From UBA5972 sp964466385 (GTDB lineage Bacteria; Pseudomonadota; Alphaproteobacteria; Rhodobacterales; Rhodobacteraceae): 19,935 nucleotides of DNA. The notes under the pieces were generated by a model. That model saw only the letters and a list, made by a program, of their open reading frames with translations. It did no database searches and was not told the origin of the DNA. The translations under genes and the position numbers were made by a program. The number at the start of each line of letters is the position of its first letter. Positions within the stretch are counted from its first letter, which is position 1. Of the stretch, positions 6,230 to 13,990 are shown one piece after another. The stretch covers positions 1 through 19,935 of the forward strand of contig CAYXNM010000038.1 in assembly GCA_964466385.1 (NCBI GenBank), given 5' to 3'.

Positions 6230-6724
6230 TTGCCACAGGCAGAGACCGCGAACGTTTTCGTTCGCCACAATCACCGGCACTGCACGCGGGCCGGGCTGAA
6301 AGACGCGCGGGACTTTTGCGCCGAAAACGATTTGCGCCTGACCCCGACCCGCGAGAGAGTGCTGGAAATCCTGCTGGAATCCCACAAGGCCCTTGGTGCT
6401 TATGACATTCTTGAACGTCTGCGCTCGGAAGGAAGGTCGAGCCAGCCGCCCGTGGTTTACCGCGCGTTGGAATTTCTGGTGGAAAACGGGTTCGTTCACC
6501 GGCTCGAACGACTGAACGCCTTTACCGCGTGCAGCGCCAGCCCCGCCCCGCACGAGCCCATGTTCCTGATCTGCCAGAATTGCCGTAAGGTCGCAGAAGC
6601 CCCCGTTTCAAGCCTTATTCCCGAAATCAGCAACCAGGCCCGTGCCCTTGGGTTTGACGTTCGTGCGCGCATGGTCGAAGTGATCGGCCTCTGCCCCGGC
6701 TGTCAGGGGGACGGGGTGCGATGA
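6230..6724 (+). CDS. zur: Zinc uptake regulator, Fur family
   Basis: This is a 164-residue Fur-family repressor that senses zinc and shuts off znuABC. The winged helix lies at about residues 33-95 (LRLTPTRERVLEILLESH, then PPVVYRALEFLVENG). The structural zinc site is two CxxC pairs, Cys115/Cys118 and Cys155/Cys158. His90, Cys101, His108 and Glu123 match the spacing of the regulatory zinc site known from E. coli Zur. The N-terminal VRHNHRHCTRAGL is typical of alphaproteobacterial Zur. An in-frame stop at 6224 leaves TTG at 6230 as the first possible start; AGG at 6218-6220 is nine bases before it, so I accept this rare start. The stop overlaps the znuC start in ATGA. Zur represses its own operon and divergent znuA. 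Confidence 0.93.
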   Translation: MPQAETANVFVRHNHRHCTRAGLKDARDFCAENDLRLTPTRERVLEILLESHKALGAYDILERLRSEGRSSQPPVVYRALEFLVENGFVHRLERLNAFTACSASPAPHEPMFLICQNCRKVAEAPVSSLIPEISNQARALGFDVRARMVEVIGLCPGCQGDGVR

Positions 6725-7452
6725 ACCAGCCTCTGCTGTCCGTTCGTGACCTTTCGCTTTCCAAGGACGGCCGATCCATACTTGACGGCATCAACCTGGA
6801 AATCAGGCGCGGCGAAATCGTCACGATCGTGGGGCCGAACGGGTCGGGAAAGTCCTCGCTCCTGCGCTGCATCATTCAGGCAACGGTACCGACAAGGGGC
6901 GAAATCATCCGCCAAAAGGGATTGCGCATCGGATACGTCCCGCAAAAACTGGCATTTGACCGCGCCTTTCCCATGACGGTTTCACGCTTTTTGAAACTGG
7001 CGGGAGGAACGGTTTCCAGCCGCAGGGCGGTCATGGAAACCACCGGAACGACCGCACTTGGCGCTCGACAGATCGCCGAGCTTTCGGGGGGTCAGCATCA
7101 ACGTGTCCTGCTGGCGCACGCGCTGATCGGCGCGCCTGAGCTGCTGATTCTCGATGAAGCGGCCCAGGGCCTCGACCAGCCCGCGGTCGCTGCCTTTTAC
7201 CATTTGATCGAGGACGTCCGAAAAACGCTCGACTGTGCGGTTCTGATGGTCAGCCATGATCTGCACGTGGTGATGAGCGCATCTGACAGGGTCCTCTGTC
7301 TGAACGGCCATGTCTGCTGCGAAGGCACGCCCACGGTGGTTTCCAAAGCGCCGGAATACCGCCGGTTGTTTGGCTACGGCACCGAAGGCGCACTGGCGCT
7401 TTACCGCCACGATCATGACCACAGTCACGAGACGGGGCATTCGCATGGTTGA
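6721..7452 (+). CDS. znuC: Zinc ABC transporter ATP-binding protein
   Basis: This 243-residue ATPase powers zinc import as the cytoplasmic partner of ZnuB. Walker A is GPNGSGKSS (38-46), the signature is LSGGQ (121-125), Walker B is LLILDEA (141-147) and the switch histidine is His179 in VSHDLH. The C-terminus is His-rich (YRHDHDHSHETGHSHG), a tail also seen in other ZnuC proteins and probably zinc-sensing or zinc-holding. It starts inside the zur stop codon (ATGA) and overlaps znuB by 8 bases, so the three genes are translationally coupled. Confidence 0.95.
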   Translation: MNQPLLSVRDLSLSKDGRSILDGINLEIRRGEIVTIVGPNGSGKSSLLRCIIQATVPTRGEIIRQKGLRIGYVPQKLAFDRAFPMTVSRFLKLAGGTVSSRRAVMETTGTTALGARQIAELSGGQHQRVLLAHALIGAPELLILDEAAQGLDQPAVAAFYHLIEDVRKTLDCAVLMVSHDLHVVMSASDRVLCLNGHVCCEGTPTVVSKAPEYRRLFGYGTEGALALYRHDHDHSHETGHSHG

Positions 7453-8239
7453 CGGGTTCCTGTTGCGAATCACGCTGGCAGCCGTCGGCGTGGCGCTGGT
7501 GGCAGGGCCGCTTGGCTGTTTCGTTTTGTGGCGGCGGATGGTCTATTTCGGGGACACGCTTTCCCATTCCGCCCTGCTGGGCGTCAGTTTTGCCATCGCG
7601 CTGGATCTGCCCCCTGTCCTGGGGGTTTTGCTGGTCGGCTTCGCGATATCGGCGCTGATCCTTTCCGGGGACCGGCAATTTCACCATGTGGACACTTTGC
7701 TGGGCGTGTCAGCACACGCGACCCTGGCCATGGGGCTGGTTGCGGTCAGCCTCAGCCAGGGGGGGGATTCCGACCTCTTGCGGTATCTCGTCGGAGACAT
7801 CCTGACAGCCAACGGCCAAGACGTCGCACTGATCTGGGCGGGGGGCCTCCTGTGCGTCGGTATCCTGTTGTGGCGCTGGACGCCGCTTCTGATGTCTTCG
7901 CTGGACGCCGAGCTTGCCCGCGCGCACGGGCATGATCCCAGGCAAGAGGCGGTCCTGTTCACCTTCGCGCTGGCCATCCTGATCGCCATTGCCATCAAGG
8001 TCGTCGGGGCCCTGATGATCACCGCCCTTCTGATCATCCCCGCCGCAACGGCGCGCCTGCTGGCGTCAACGCCGGAAAAAATGGCGGCGATTGCGGCGCT
8101 GGCGGGCGGTCTGGCGGCTGTGGGCGGGCTCTATGGCTCGTTCCGGCTGGACACGCCGACCGGCCCGAGCATCGTTCTGGCATCGCTTGGCCTGCTCATC
8201 CTCGCCGCCGCGGCACGGGCCGTTTTCGCGCGCGCCTGA
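7445..8239 (+). CDS. znuB: Zinc ABC transporter membrane permease
   Basis: This 264-residue integral membrane protein is of the ABC-3 family and forms the zinc channel in the inner membrane. About seven to eight hydrophobic segments run from residue 5 (LRITLAAVGVALVAGPLG) to the C-terminus (IVLASLGLLILAAAARAVF). The family segments GCFVLWRRMVYFGDTLSHSAL, which faces the ATPase, and GALMITALLIIPAATARLL are both clear. I chose the ATG at 7445, eight bases before the znuC stop, because the open frame upstream to 7310 only reads through znuC. It is the last gene of zur-znuCB; the convergent hydratase gene ends 25 bases further on, with no clear terminator between them. Confidence 0.94.
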   Translation: MVDGFLLRITLAAVGVALVAGPLGCFVLWRRMVYFGDTLSHSALLGVSFAIALDLPPVLGVLLVGFAISALILSGDRQFHHVDTLLGVSAHATLAMGLVAVSLSQGGDSDLLRYLVGDILTANGQDVALIWAGGLLCVGILLWRWTPLLMSSLDAELARAHGHDPRQEAVLFTFALAILIAIAIKVVGALMITALLIIPAATARLLASTPEKMAAIAALAGGLAAVGGLYGSFRLDTPTGPSIVLASLGLLILAAAARAVFARA

Positions 8240-8264
8240 GCAAGGTCGGTTGCGTTTCCGCGCG

Positions 8265-9050
8265 CTACTTTCCGCGCCAGACAGGATCGCGCTTTTCGGC
8301 GAAGGCGCGCGCGCCTTCCAGATTATCATCAGACCCGTAAAGCCGGTCGACACTTGCAAGCTGGCGCTGCGTGATCCGGTTCATGCTGTCCTGAAAACTC
8401 CTGTCCTCGGCATCCCGGACGATCTCTTTGATCGCGGCATGGACAAGCGGCGGGCCGCTGGCCAGCAGGCGCGCCACGTCCCACGCGCGGTTCATCAGTT
8501 CGGTGGCCGCGACCACCTCGTTGACAAACCCCCAACGGTGCGCCTCGTCAACGTCAAGCCAGCGTCCGGTCAGGAGCATCTCCATCGCGATGTGATAGGG
8601 GATACGTTTTGGCAGCTTCACGCTGGCCGCATCCGCAACCGTTCCGGAGCGTATTTCCGGCAAGGCGAAACTGGCGTGGTCCGCTGCCAGAATGATGTCA
8701 GCCGACAACGCCCATTCCAGCCCGCCCCCGCAACAGATGCCGTTGACCGCGGCAATCACGGGCTTGTTCATTCCGCGCAACTCCTGAAGCCCGCCAAACC
8801 CCCCGACGCCGTAATCGCCATCGACCGCGTCGCCACCCGCCGCCGCCTTGAGATCCCATCCCGGACAAAAGAACTTGTCACCCGCCCCCGTGATGATCGC
8901 CACGCGCAACGTTTCGTCGTCGCGAAATCCCTGAAACGTTTCGCCAAGAATGCGACTGGTGGCAAGGTCGATGGCATTTGCCTTCGGCCGGTCCAGGGTG
9001 ACCTCCAGGACACCGTCCCGGGTTTTGGTCTTGACGGGGTTTTCAGTCAT
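8265..9050 (-). CDS. caiD: CaiD-like enoyl-CoA hydratase (carnitinyl-CoA dehydratase type)
   Basis: This 261-residue crotonase-fold enzyme hydrates or dehydrates an acyl-CoA in the cytoplasm. It resembles E. coli CaiD along its whole length: LEVTLDRPKANAID, LRVAIITGAGDKFF, GWDLKAAA, PVIAAVNG and the C-terminal AFAEKRDPVWRGK. Both catalytic acids are kept, Glu112 in CGGGLEWAL and Glu132 in FALPEIRSG, and the oxyanion-hole glycines are in place. The later segment reads GTVADAASV where CaiD has a Gly-rich GIVPDSGG, so the substrate pocket may differ. The ATG at 9050 overlaps the stop of the upstream ligase in ATGA, so the two are coupled. No caiA, caiB or carnitine transporter is nearby, so the carnitine assignment is by family only and a general enoyl-CoA hydratase is the alternative. 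Confidence 0.82.
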   Translation of the reverse strand: MTENPVKTKTRDGVLEVTLDRPKANAIDLATSRILGETFQGFRDDETLRVAIITGAGDKFFCPGWDLKAAAGGDAVDGDYGVGGFGGLQELRGMNKPVIAAVNGICCGGGLEWALSADIILAADHASFALPEIRSGTVADAASVKLPKRIPYHIAMEMLLTGRWLDVDEAHRWGFVNEVVAATELMNRAWDVARLLASGPPLVHAAIKEIVRDAEDRSFQDSMNRITQRQLASVDRLYGSDDNLEGARAFAEKRDPVWRGK

Positions 9051-11092
9051 TGAGGGTCCTCGCGTCTGATCAGGGCGTCCGCGACAACAGCACGATCGGG
9101 ACAGCAAAGCAATGGATTGATTTCGACCTCGTCAAGGCCTTCGTGATGGGTCTGGACATAGTCCTGAAGGGCCATGACCGCCTTGATGATCGAGGGCCGG
9201 TCAGCACCGGGTGCCCCGCGATATCCTTCAAGCAGCGTATTGATGCGAAGCCGGTCCAATGCGGCCGCGACATCTTTTTTGCGCGCCGGTATCAACAAGG
9301 AAACACTGTCTTTCAGCAATTCCGTCAGGGTGCCGCCTGCCCCGATTGTCAGAACGAACCCGTGGGCAGGATCGCGAATGACGCCCAGCAGCAGTTCGGC
9401 GACCACACCGGTCACCATCTCTTCGACAAGAAAAGCTTTAACCGGCATCGCACCGGCGGCGTCTTTTACCTGCGAGGCCGATTTCAACCCCAGCGCGACC
9501 GCGCCCGCTTCGGATTTATGGGCGAATCCCACGCCCTTCAGAACGACCGGAAAGCCGATTTCTTCGGCCATTTCCGCCGCCTGATCGACACTTGGCGCGG
9601 TCAGGAATGCCGGGGTGATCAACCCGTGCGCCGCCAGTGCGGACTTGGCCGCCGCTTCGGACACCAAACGTGCGTTGTGGGTTGGGCGGGGCACCAAGAG
9701 CGCTGCCTGACCGGATAATCCTTTTTGCGTCCCGCCAATGTCGGCAACCGCGCTGACGGCGGCAAAAGCCTCCTCCAACCCGTTGAGCGGAACGACGCCG
9801 TTTTGCATCAATTCCTCTGCGATATCTTCGGGCATGAGTTCCGGCAGGGTTGCGGCAACGGCGATATTCGCGCCGGTCGCGCCCCTTGTGGCAATGGCCG
9901 AACGGGTTGCGCTGTCCCACGCGGAACCGTCGCAGCGCCCTTGGCGCGGATAATCGACGATAAGGATCGTCAGGGCCAATCGATCATCCACAACCGCACT
10001 GAATACACGGGTCATGGCCGGGACATCCCGCCAGATATACGTGTGGTAATCCAAAGGGTTGGCCAACGCAACCATCGGGCCGAGCGCGGCGCCGAGGTCT
10101 CTGCTCTGCCGCGCGTTCAGCGGCGGAAACGTGACCGCCGTTCCGATCGCACTGTCCGCCGCCAACGACGCTTCGCCGCCCGAACACGAAACCGTCGCAA
10201 TGCGCGCCGAGGAAAGCGGCCCGCAGACATGAAGAATTTTCAGCGCTTCCAGAAACTGAGGCAATGAGCGCACACGCGCGATCCCGAAACGATCCATCAG
10301 CGCCTGGGCACCGGCGTCCCCACCCGCAACCGACGCGGTGTGGGAAAGGGCCGCGGCCTGCGCGAGGTCGGAACGACCGGTTTTCAGCGCGACGATCTGC
10401 TTGCCACGCTCAGCCGCAAAACGCGCCAACGCTTCGAACGCGGGAAGGTCGCCGATCCCTTCGATGTGAAGCCCAAGTGCGGTGACCCGGTCATCGGCCA
10501 GCAATGCCTGGCCAATCGCGGCAAGCCCCGTCTGCGCCTGATTGCCCGCCGTCACGATGAACGCCACCGGCAGGCCGCGCATCTGCATTGTCAGGTTGAT
10601 GGCAATGTTTGAGGATTGCGTGATGATGGCAACGCCGCTCTTGACCGGTTGCCCGCCATGCTGATCGGGCCAGAGCGCACATTTATCAAGATAATTGACA
10701 AAGCCATAACAATTCGGCCCCAGCAGTGGCATTTCCCCGGCTGCTTTCGTCAGGGCATTCTGCATTCCCGGTCCGTCCCCGTCCTCAGCCTCGCTTTCGC
10801 TGAAACCCGACGCAAAACATACCGCGCCGCCGGCCCCCATTTCAGACAGGTGCGCGACCGCTTTTATCGTGGCCTGACGGTTGATGCCGATAAAAGCGGC
10901 GTCCGGCGGTTCCGGCAGATCGGCGATCGATCGGAACGTTTCGACCCCGGACAGATCCCTTGTGGGATGAACGGCCCGGATCACGCCGCCAAATCCGATC
11001 TTTTGCGCCTGTTCGATCACCGAACGACACCAGGCGCCACCGCCGATCACAGCGATGCTTTCGGGCCGGAAGAGGCGCGCCAGGTCACGCAT
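9047..11092 (-). CDS. ADP-forming acetate/acyl-CoA ligase family protein (fused alpha-beta)
   Basis: This 681-residue cytoplasmic enzyme of the NDP-forming acyl-CoA synthetase family should join an acid to CoA with ATP, giving ADP and phosphate, or run in reverse. The order is a CoA-binding Rossmann domain (about 1-130, opening LFRPESIAVIGGGAW), succinyl-CoA-ligase-like domains (about 145-450; LGPNCYGFVN and SGVAIITQSSNIA are conserved), and a C-terminal ATP-grasp domain (about 465-681; FPVVLKGVGFAHKSEAGAV and EVEINPL). His251 in ALSHTASVAGG and the His in the ATP-grasp FAHKS match histidines that relay phosphate in characterised members. I chose the ATG at 11092, with AGGCGGAA upstream, because homology begins at MRDLARLF. 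It is the first gene of a coupled pair with the CaiD-like hydratase, which suggests activation of a carboxylic acid followed by hydration of the unsaturated CoA ester. Confidence 0.85.
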   Translation of the reverse strand: MRDLARLFRPESIAVIGGGAWCRSVIEQAQKIGFGGVIRAVHPTRDLSGVETFRSIADLPEPPDAAFIGINRQATIKAVAHLSEMGAGGAVCFASGFSESEAEDGDGPGMQNALTKAAGEMPLLGPNCYGFVNYLDKCALWPDQHGGQPVKSGVAIITQSSNIAINLTMQMRGLPVAFIVTAGNQAQTGLAAIGQALLADDRVTALGLHIEGIGDLPAFEALARFAAERGKQIVALKTGRSDLAQAAALSHTASVAGGDAGAQALMDRFGIARVRSLPQFLEALKILHVCGPLSSARIATVSCSGGEASLAADSAIGTAVTFPPLNARQSRDLGAALGPMVALANPLDYHTYIWRDVPAMTRVFSAVVDDRLALTILIVDYPRQGRCDGSAWDSATRSAIATRGATGANIAVAATLPELMPEDIAEELMQNGVVPLNGLEEAFAAVSAVADIGGTQKGLSGQAALLVPRPTHNARLVSEAAAKSALAAHGLITPAFLTAPSVDQAAEMAEEIGFPVVLKGVGFAHKSEAGAVALGLKSASQVKDAAGAMPVKAFLVEEMVTGVVAELLLGVIRDPAHGFVLTIGAGGTLTELLKDSVSLLIPARKKDVAAALDRLRINTLLEGYRGAPGADRPSIIKAVMALQDYVQTHHEGLDEVEINPLLCCPDRAVVADALIRREDPQ

Positions 11093-11201
11093 CGTTCCGC
11101 CTTTCGTCACCAAGCAAACCTGTCGCCATTTCCCACCCTTAAAACCCGCTTTTCGCGGCCTTTGCGGGATTACTCTTTCTGGGGTTTGGCGCTTCTGTCA
11201 A

Positions 11202-11240
11202 TGCCTTCGGCGAGGATATTTTTCCCACAAAGACGAGAGG
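11202..11240. repeat. Intergenic short element resembling a Rhodobacterales repeat
   Basis: In the divergent gap between the ligase gene and xthA, GCCTTCGGCGAGGATATTTTT is followed shortly by AAAGACGAGAGG. The CCT/AGG arms make only a small hairpin. It resembles GCCTCCGGCGGG-AGTATTT-type segments that recur near genes in this bacterial group, as I recall them. A copy count in the genome would settle it. Confidence 0.35.
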
Positions 11241-11241
11241 C

Positions 11242-11270
11242 TTGCGACACTATTCGCAGGGCGCTAAGCT
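11242..11270 (+). promoter_or_regulatory. Weak candidate xthA promoter
   Basis: TTGCGA (11242-11247), a 17-base spacer and TAAGCT (11265-11270) lie 31 bases before the xthA start. The -35 is four of six and the -10 only three of six. It is the best-spaced pair I see in the gap, but it is not strong. Confidence 0.3.
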
Positions 11271-11301
11271 TTGGTCTGGCTTTGGTAGGGAGAAGTGCGG
11301 A

Positions 11302-12090
11302 ATGGCCGTTTCTTTGGCGACGTGGAACATTAACTCGGTGCGGTTGCGAGAGCCTATCGTGTTGAAATTGTTAAAGGAAGAAGCGCCGGACATCTTGTGT
11401 TTACAGGAATGCAAGTCACCGGCGGACAAAATCCCGACCGAGGGTTTTGCGGCTCTTGGTTACCGCCATCAGATCGCGAACGGTCAAAAGGGTTACAACG
11501 GCGTGGCCATTCTGTCGCGCTTGCCAATCCGCGAGGTCGACCGGTTTGATTTCGTCGATCTGGGCCACGCACGCCACATCGCGGGACGTTTGGAAAACGG
11601 ATTGACGATCCATAATTTCTATGTTCCCGCAGGGGGGGACGTGCCGGACAGGTCGGTCAACGAAAAATTCGGACAAAAGCTTGATTACCTTGACGAGATG
11701 CAGGGTCATTTTGCCGCCAACCCGCCAACGAAATCGATTCTGGTGGGGGACTTGAATATCGCGCCGCGGGAAGACGACGTCTGGTCGCACAAGCAATTGC
11801 TGAAAGTCGTCAGCCACACACCCGTTGAGGTGAACAAGCTGGTGCGTGTGCAACAGACCGGAAACTGGTGTGACGTCACGCGTGAACTGAACCCGAACGG
11901 CCCCCTTTATTCCTGGTGGTCCTACCGGGCGCGGGACTGGGATGCCGCCGACAAGGGACGCCGTCTGGATCATGTCTGGTGCAGCGCGGACCTGACAGGC
12001 GCGGCAATCTCCAGCCACATCGTGCGTGCGGCGCGGGGTTGGGAAAAACCATCCGATCATGCACCGGTTTTTGCAAAATTCGACATCTGA
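11302..12090 (+). CDS. xthA: Exodeoxyribonuclease III (AP endonuclease)
   Basis: This 262-residue DNA repair enzyme of the exonuclease III family should cut at abasic sites and trim 3' ends in base excision repair. The metal and catalytic motifs are intact: Asn9 in ATWNINSVRLR, Glu36 in LCLQECK, YNGVAIL, the Asp-Asn pair in VGDLNIAP, RRLDHVW and the C-terminal catalytic SDHAPV. I chose the ATG at 11302 because GGGAGAAG sits just upstream and the family starts immediately before the first strand; the open frame extends to 11242. It points away from the acyl-CoA genes and leads a run of plus-strand genes, with 71 bases to the next. Confidence 0.94.
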   Translation: MAVSLATWNINSVRLREPIVLKLLKEEAPDILCLQECKSPADKIPTEGFAALGYRHQIANGQKGYNGVAILSRLPIREVDRFDFVDLGHARHIAGRLENGLTIHNFYVPAGGDVPDRSVNEKFGQKLDYLDEMQGHFAANPPTKSILVGDLNIAPREDDVWSHKQLLKVVSHTPVEVNKLVRVQQTGNWCDVTRELNPNGPLYSWWSYRARDWDAADKGRRLDHVWCSADLTGAAISSHIVRAARGWEKPSDHAPVFAKFDI

Positions 12091-12161
12091 GGCACAGAGG
12101 GCCTTGGGACTTGGCACAAGACCGCCTAAGTAAGGCGCGATAGTTATCAGGAGAACGGACC

Positions 12162-13070
12162 ATGCTGGAAATGGGCGAAAACAACGGCAACACCCCTCAA
12201 GCGGCGCTGATCAGCGAGGGGTCGGAAGCGACATTCATGGCCGATGTCGTGGAAGGCAGCCGCGAAACACCCGTCATCGTCGATTTCTGGGCGCCGTGGT
12301 GCGGACCTTGCAAAACGCTCGGGCCTGCGCTGGAGGCGGCGGTTACCGCTGCGCGCGGCAAGGTCAGGATGGTCAAGATCAACGTCGACGAAAACCAGCA
12401 GATCGCAGCCCAGATGCGGGTTCAGTCCATACCGGCGGTCTATGCGTTTTCCGATGGAAAACCCGTTGACGGTTTCGTCGGCAACCAGACCCCGGCGCAG
12501 GTCAGCGATTTCGTGACCAAGATCGCCGCGCTGGCCGGGGACGACGGTCTGGCCGAAGCCCTGAGTGCTGCGGACGAAATGCTGGCCGAAGGGGCTGCGG
12601 TTGACGCCGCCGAGACATTTGCCGCGATTCTGGGCGAAGATCCCGCGAATGCCCGGGCCTATGCGGGGCTTGTCCGCGCGCATCTTGCCCTGGACGAAAC
12701 GGAAAAGGCTGAAACGCTGCTGAAAAATGTGCCGGAGGACCTGAAGGACAGCCCCCAGATCAATGCCATCCGCGCCCAGATGGAGCTGGCCAGAGCAGCA
12801 CAGGATGCGGGCCCCGTGGGGGAACTGCAAGCCGCGCTGGAAAAAGCGCCAAACGACCATCAATCGCGTCTTGAACTGGCAACCGCCCTGGCTGCCACAG
12901 GCGATAACGAGGCGGCGATTGCCGAATTACTGGAACTTTTTCGGCGCGATCGCGAATGGAATGACGGTGCGGCGAAGGCCCAGTTATTCAAGATATTCGA
13001 GTCTCTGCCAGCCGAAGATCCTGCCGTGTTGAACGGACGGCGCAAACTTTCGTCGATGATATTTGCCTGA
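12162..13070 (+). CDS. ybbN: Thioredoxin-domain TPR protein, CnoX/YbbN-type co-chaperone
   Basis: This 302-residue protein joins a thioredoxin domain (about 18-125) to a helical TPR-like region (about 130-302). The thioredoxin active site is complete, WCGPC at 46-50, followed by the cis-Pro segment SIPAVYAF. The C-terminal part has repeating helical pairs (for example AAETFAAILGEDPANARAYAGL and LQAALEKAPNDHQSRLELATAL). E. coli CnoX lacks the first active-site cysteine, while alphaproteobacterial relatives keep both and can be redox active, so this copy is probably both a holdase and a disulfide reductase; that is inference from family knowledge. GGAGAACGG stands upstream of the ATG. It is followed after 27 bases by the LON-domain gene. 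Confidence 0.92.
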   Translation: MLEMGENNGNTPQAALISEGSEATFMADVVEGSRETPVIVDFWAPWCGPCKTLGPALEAAVTAARGKVRMVKINVDENQQIAAQMRVQSIPAVYAFSDGKPVDGFVGNQTPAQVSDFVTKIAALAGDDGLAEALSAADEMLAEGAAVDAAETFAAILGEDPANARAYAGLVRAHLALDETEKAETLLKNVPEDLKDSPQINAIRAQMELARAAQDAGPVGELQAALEKAPNDHQSRLELATALAATGDNEAAIAELLELFRRDREWNDGAAKAQLFKIFESLPAEDPAVLNGRRKLSSMIFA

Positions 13071-13097
13071 ACCTCAAATCGGTCTATTCTGCGTGCC

Positions 13098-13745
13098 ATG
13101 ATCAGAAATGCGGACCTGCCAGACAACATTGCGCTCTTCCCGCTGCCGGGTGCGCTGCTGGTGCCAAGGGCACGCCTGCCGCTCAATATTTTTGAACCGC
13201 GATACCTGGCGATGCTCGAAGACGTTCTGAAAACGCCTCACCGGCTGATCGGGATGGTTCAGCCGGTGGACAGTCGGGATGACAGCCCGGAAAAACGTCT
13301 GCACACCATCGGATGCGCCGGTCGCCTGATCGCCTTTTCCGAGACGGAAGACGGGCGCTACATGATAACGCTCGGCGGCGCCTCGCGGTTCAGGATATCG
13401 GAACTGCATAAAGGGTTTGCACCTTATTTACGCGCCGATGTGGATTGGTCGGGATTTGAGCGCGACCTGGGCAAGCCGGAAAGCGACCCGCTTCTTGATC
13501 GCGAAGGGTTCCTTGAAATCCTCCGCCGGTTCCTGGAAGCCACGGGTCTCAAATCCGACTGGGACAGCCTGAAAAGCGCGGATGACGAACTGCTGATCAA
13601 CTCGTTATCCATGCTCTGCCCGTTTGATATCGAGGACAAACAGGCCCTGCTGGAAGCGCCGACACTGGTGGACCGACGCGAAACGCTGGTCACGCTCATG
13701 GAGTTTGCGCTGGCCAACGGCGGAGAAAGCGACGTGGTTCAATGA
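13098..13745 (+). CDS. LON substrate-binding-domain protein
   Basis: This 215-residue protein consists of the N-terminal LON (PUA-like) domain alone, without AAA+ or protease domains. The start IALFPLPGALLVPRARLPLNIFEPRY is the family hallmark, followed by a beta-rich core (IGCAGRLIAF, RYMITLGGASRFRI) and an acidic helical C-terminal half. It probably binds unfolded or specific proteins, but no function is established. It ends in an ATGA overlap with the Trm112-like gene. Its place between a holdase-type thioredoxin and Trm112-like gene suggests a protein-quality role, which is inference. Confidence 0.92.
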   Translation: MIRNADLPDNIALFPLPGALLVPRARLPLNIFEPRYLAMLEDVLKTPHRLIGMVQPVDSRDDSPEKRLHTIGCAGRLIAFSETEDGRYMITLGGASRFRISELHKGFAPYLRADVDWSGFERDLGKPESDPLLDREGFLEILRRFLEATGLKSDWDSLKSADDELLINSLSMLCPFDIEDKQALLEAPTLVDRRETLVTLMEFALANGGESDVVQ

Positions 13746-13933
13746 CCGGGCAAGACCGCCTTTTCGATCCCAGGATGCTCGAAGCCCTTGTTTGCCCCCT
13801 GACGCGCGGCCCATTGACGTTTGATGCAAACACTCAGGAACTGATTTCCATGAATGCCGGGCTTGCCTTCCCGATCAGGGACGGAATTCCGGTCATGCTA
13901 CCGGACGAAGCGCGCGTTTTGGACATGCCGTGA
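13742..13933 (+). CDS. Trm112-like (UPF0434) small protein
   Basis: This is a 63-residue protein of the Trm112p-like family. LEALVCPLTRGPL and AGLAFPIRDGIPVMLPDEAR are the two conserved segments. Only one cysteine is left of the zinc-ribbon set found in eukaryotic Trm112, as is usual in bacterial members. It starts within the stop of the LON-domain gene (ATGA), so it is coupled to it. Eukaryotic homologues activate methyltransferases; the bacterial partner is not known from this sequence. Confidence 0.92.
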   Translation: MTGQDRLFDPRMLEALVCPLTRGPLTFDANTQELISMNAGLAFPIRDGIPVMLPDEARVLDMP

Positions 13934-13990
13934 CATCCACAAGACCAGGAAAGCAAACCCGTTCAACAGGGCTTGCATCCGCGCGATCTC

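Noticed and set aside
8091..9053. Plus-strand open frame of 320 codons opposite the hydratase gene
   Set aside because: It overlaps the ends of znuB and the whole hydratase gene on the wrong strand or frame, and has no family features.
11142..11167. CCCGC...GCGGG pairing upstream of the ligase gene
   Set aside because: Only five base pairs with a long loop and no T tract; it is at the 5' side of both divergent genes, so a terminator is unlikely.
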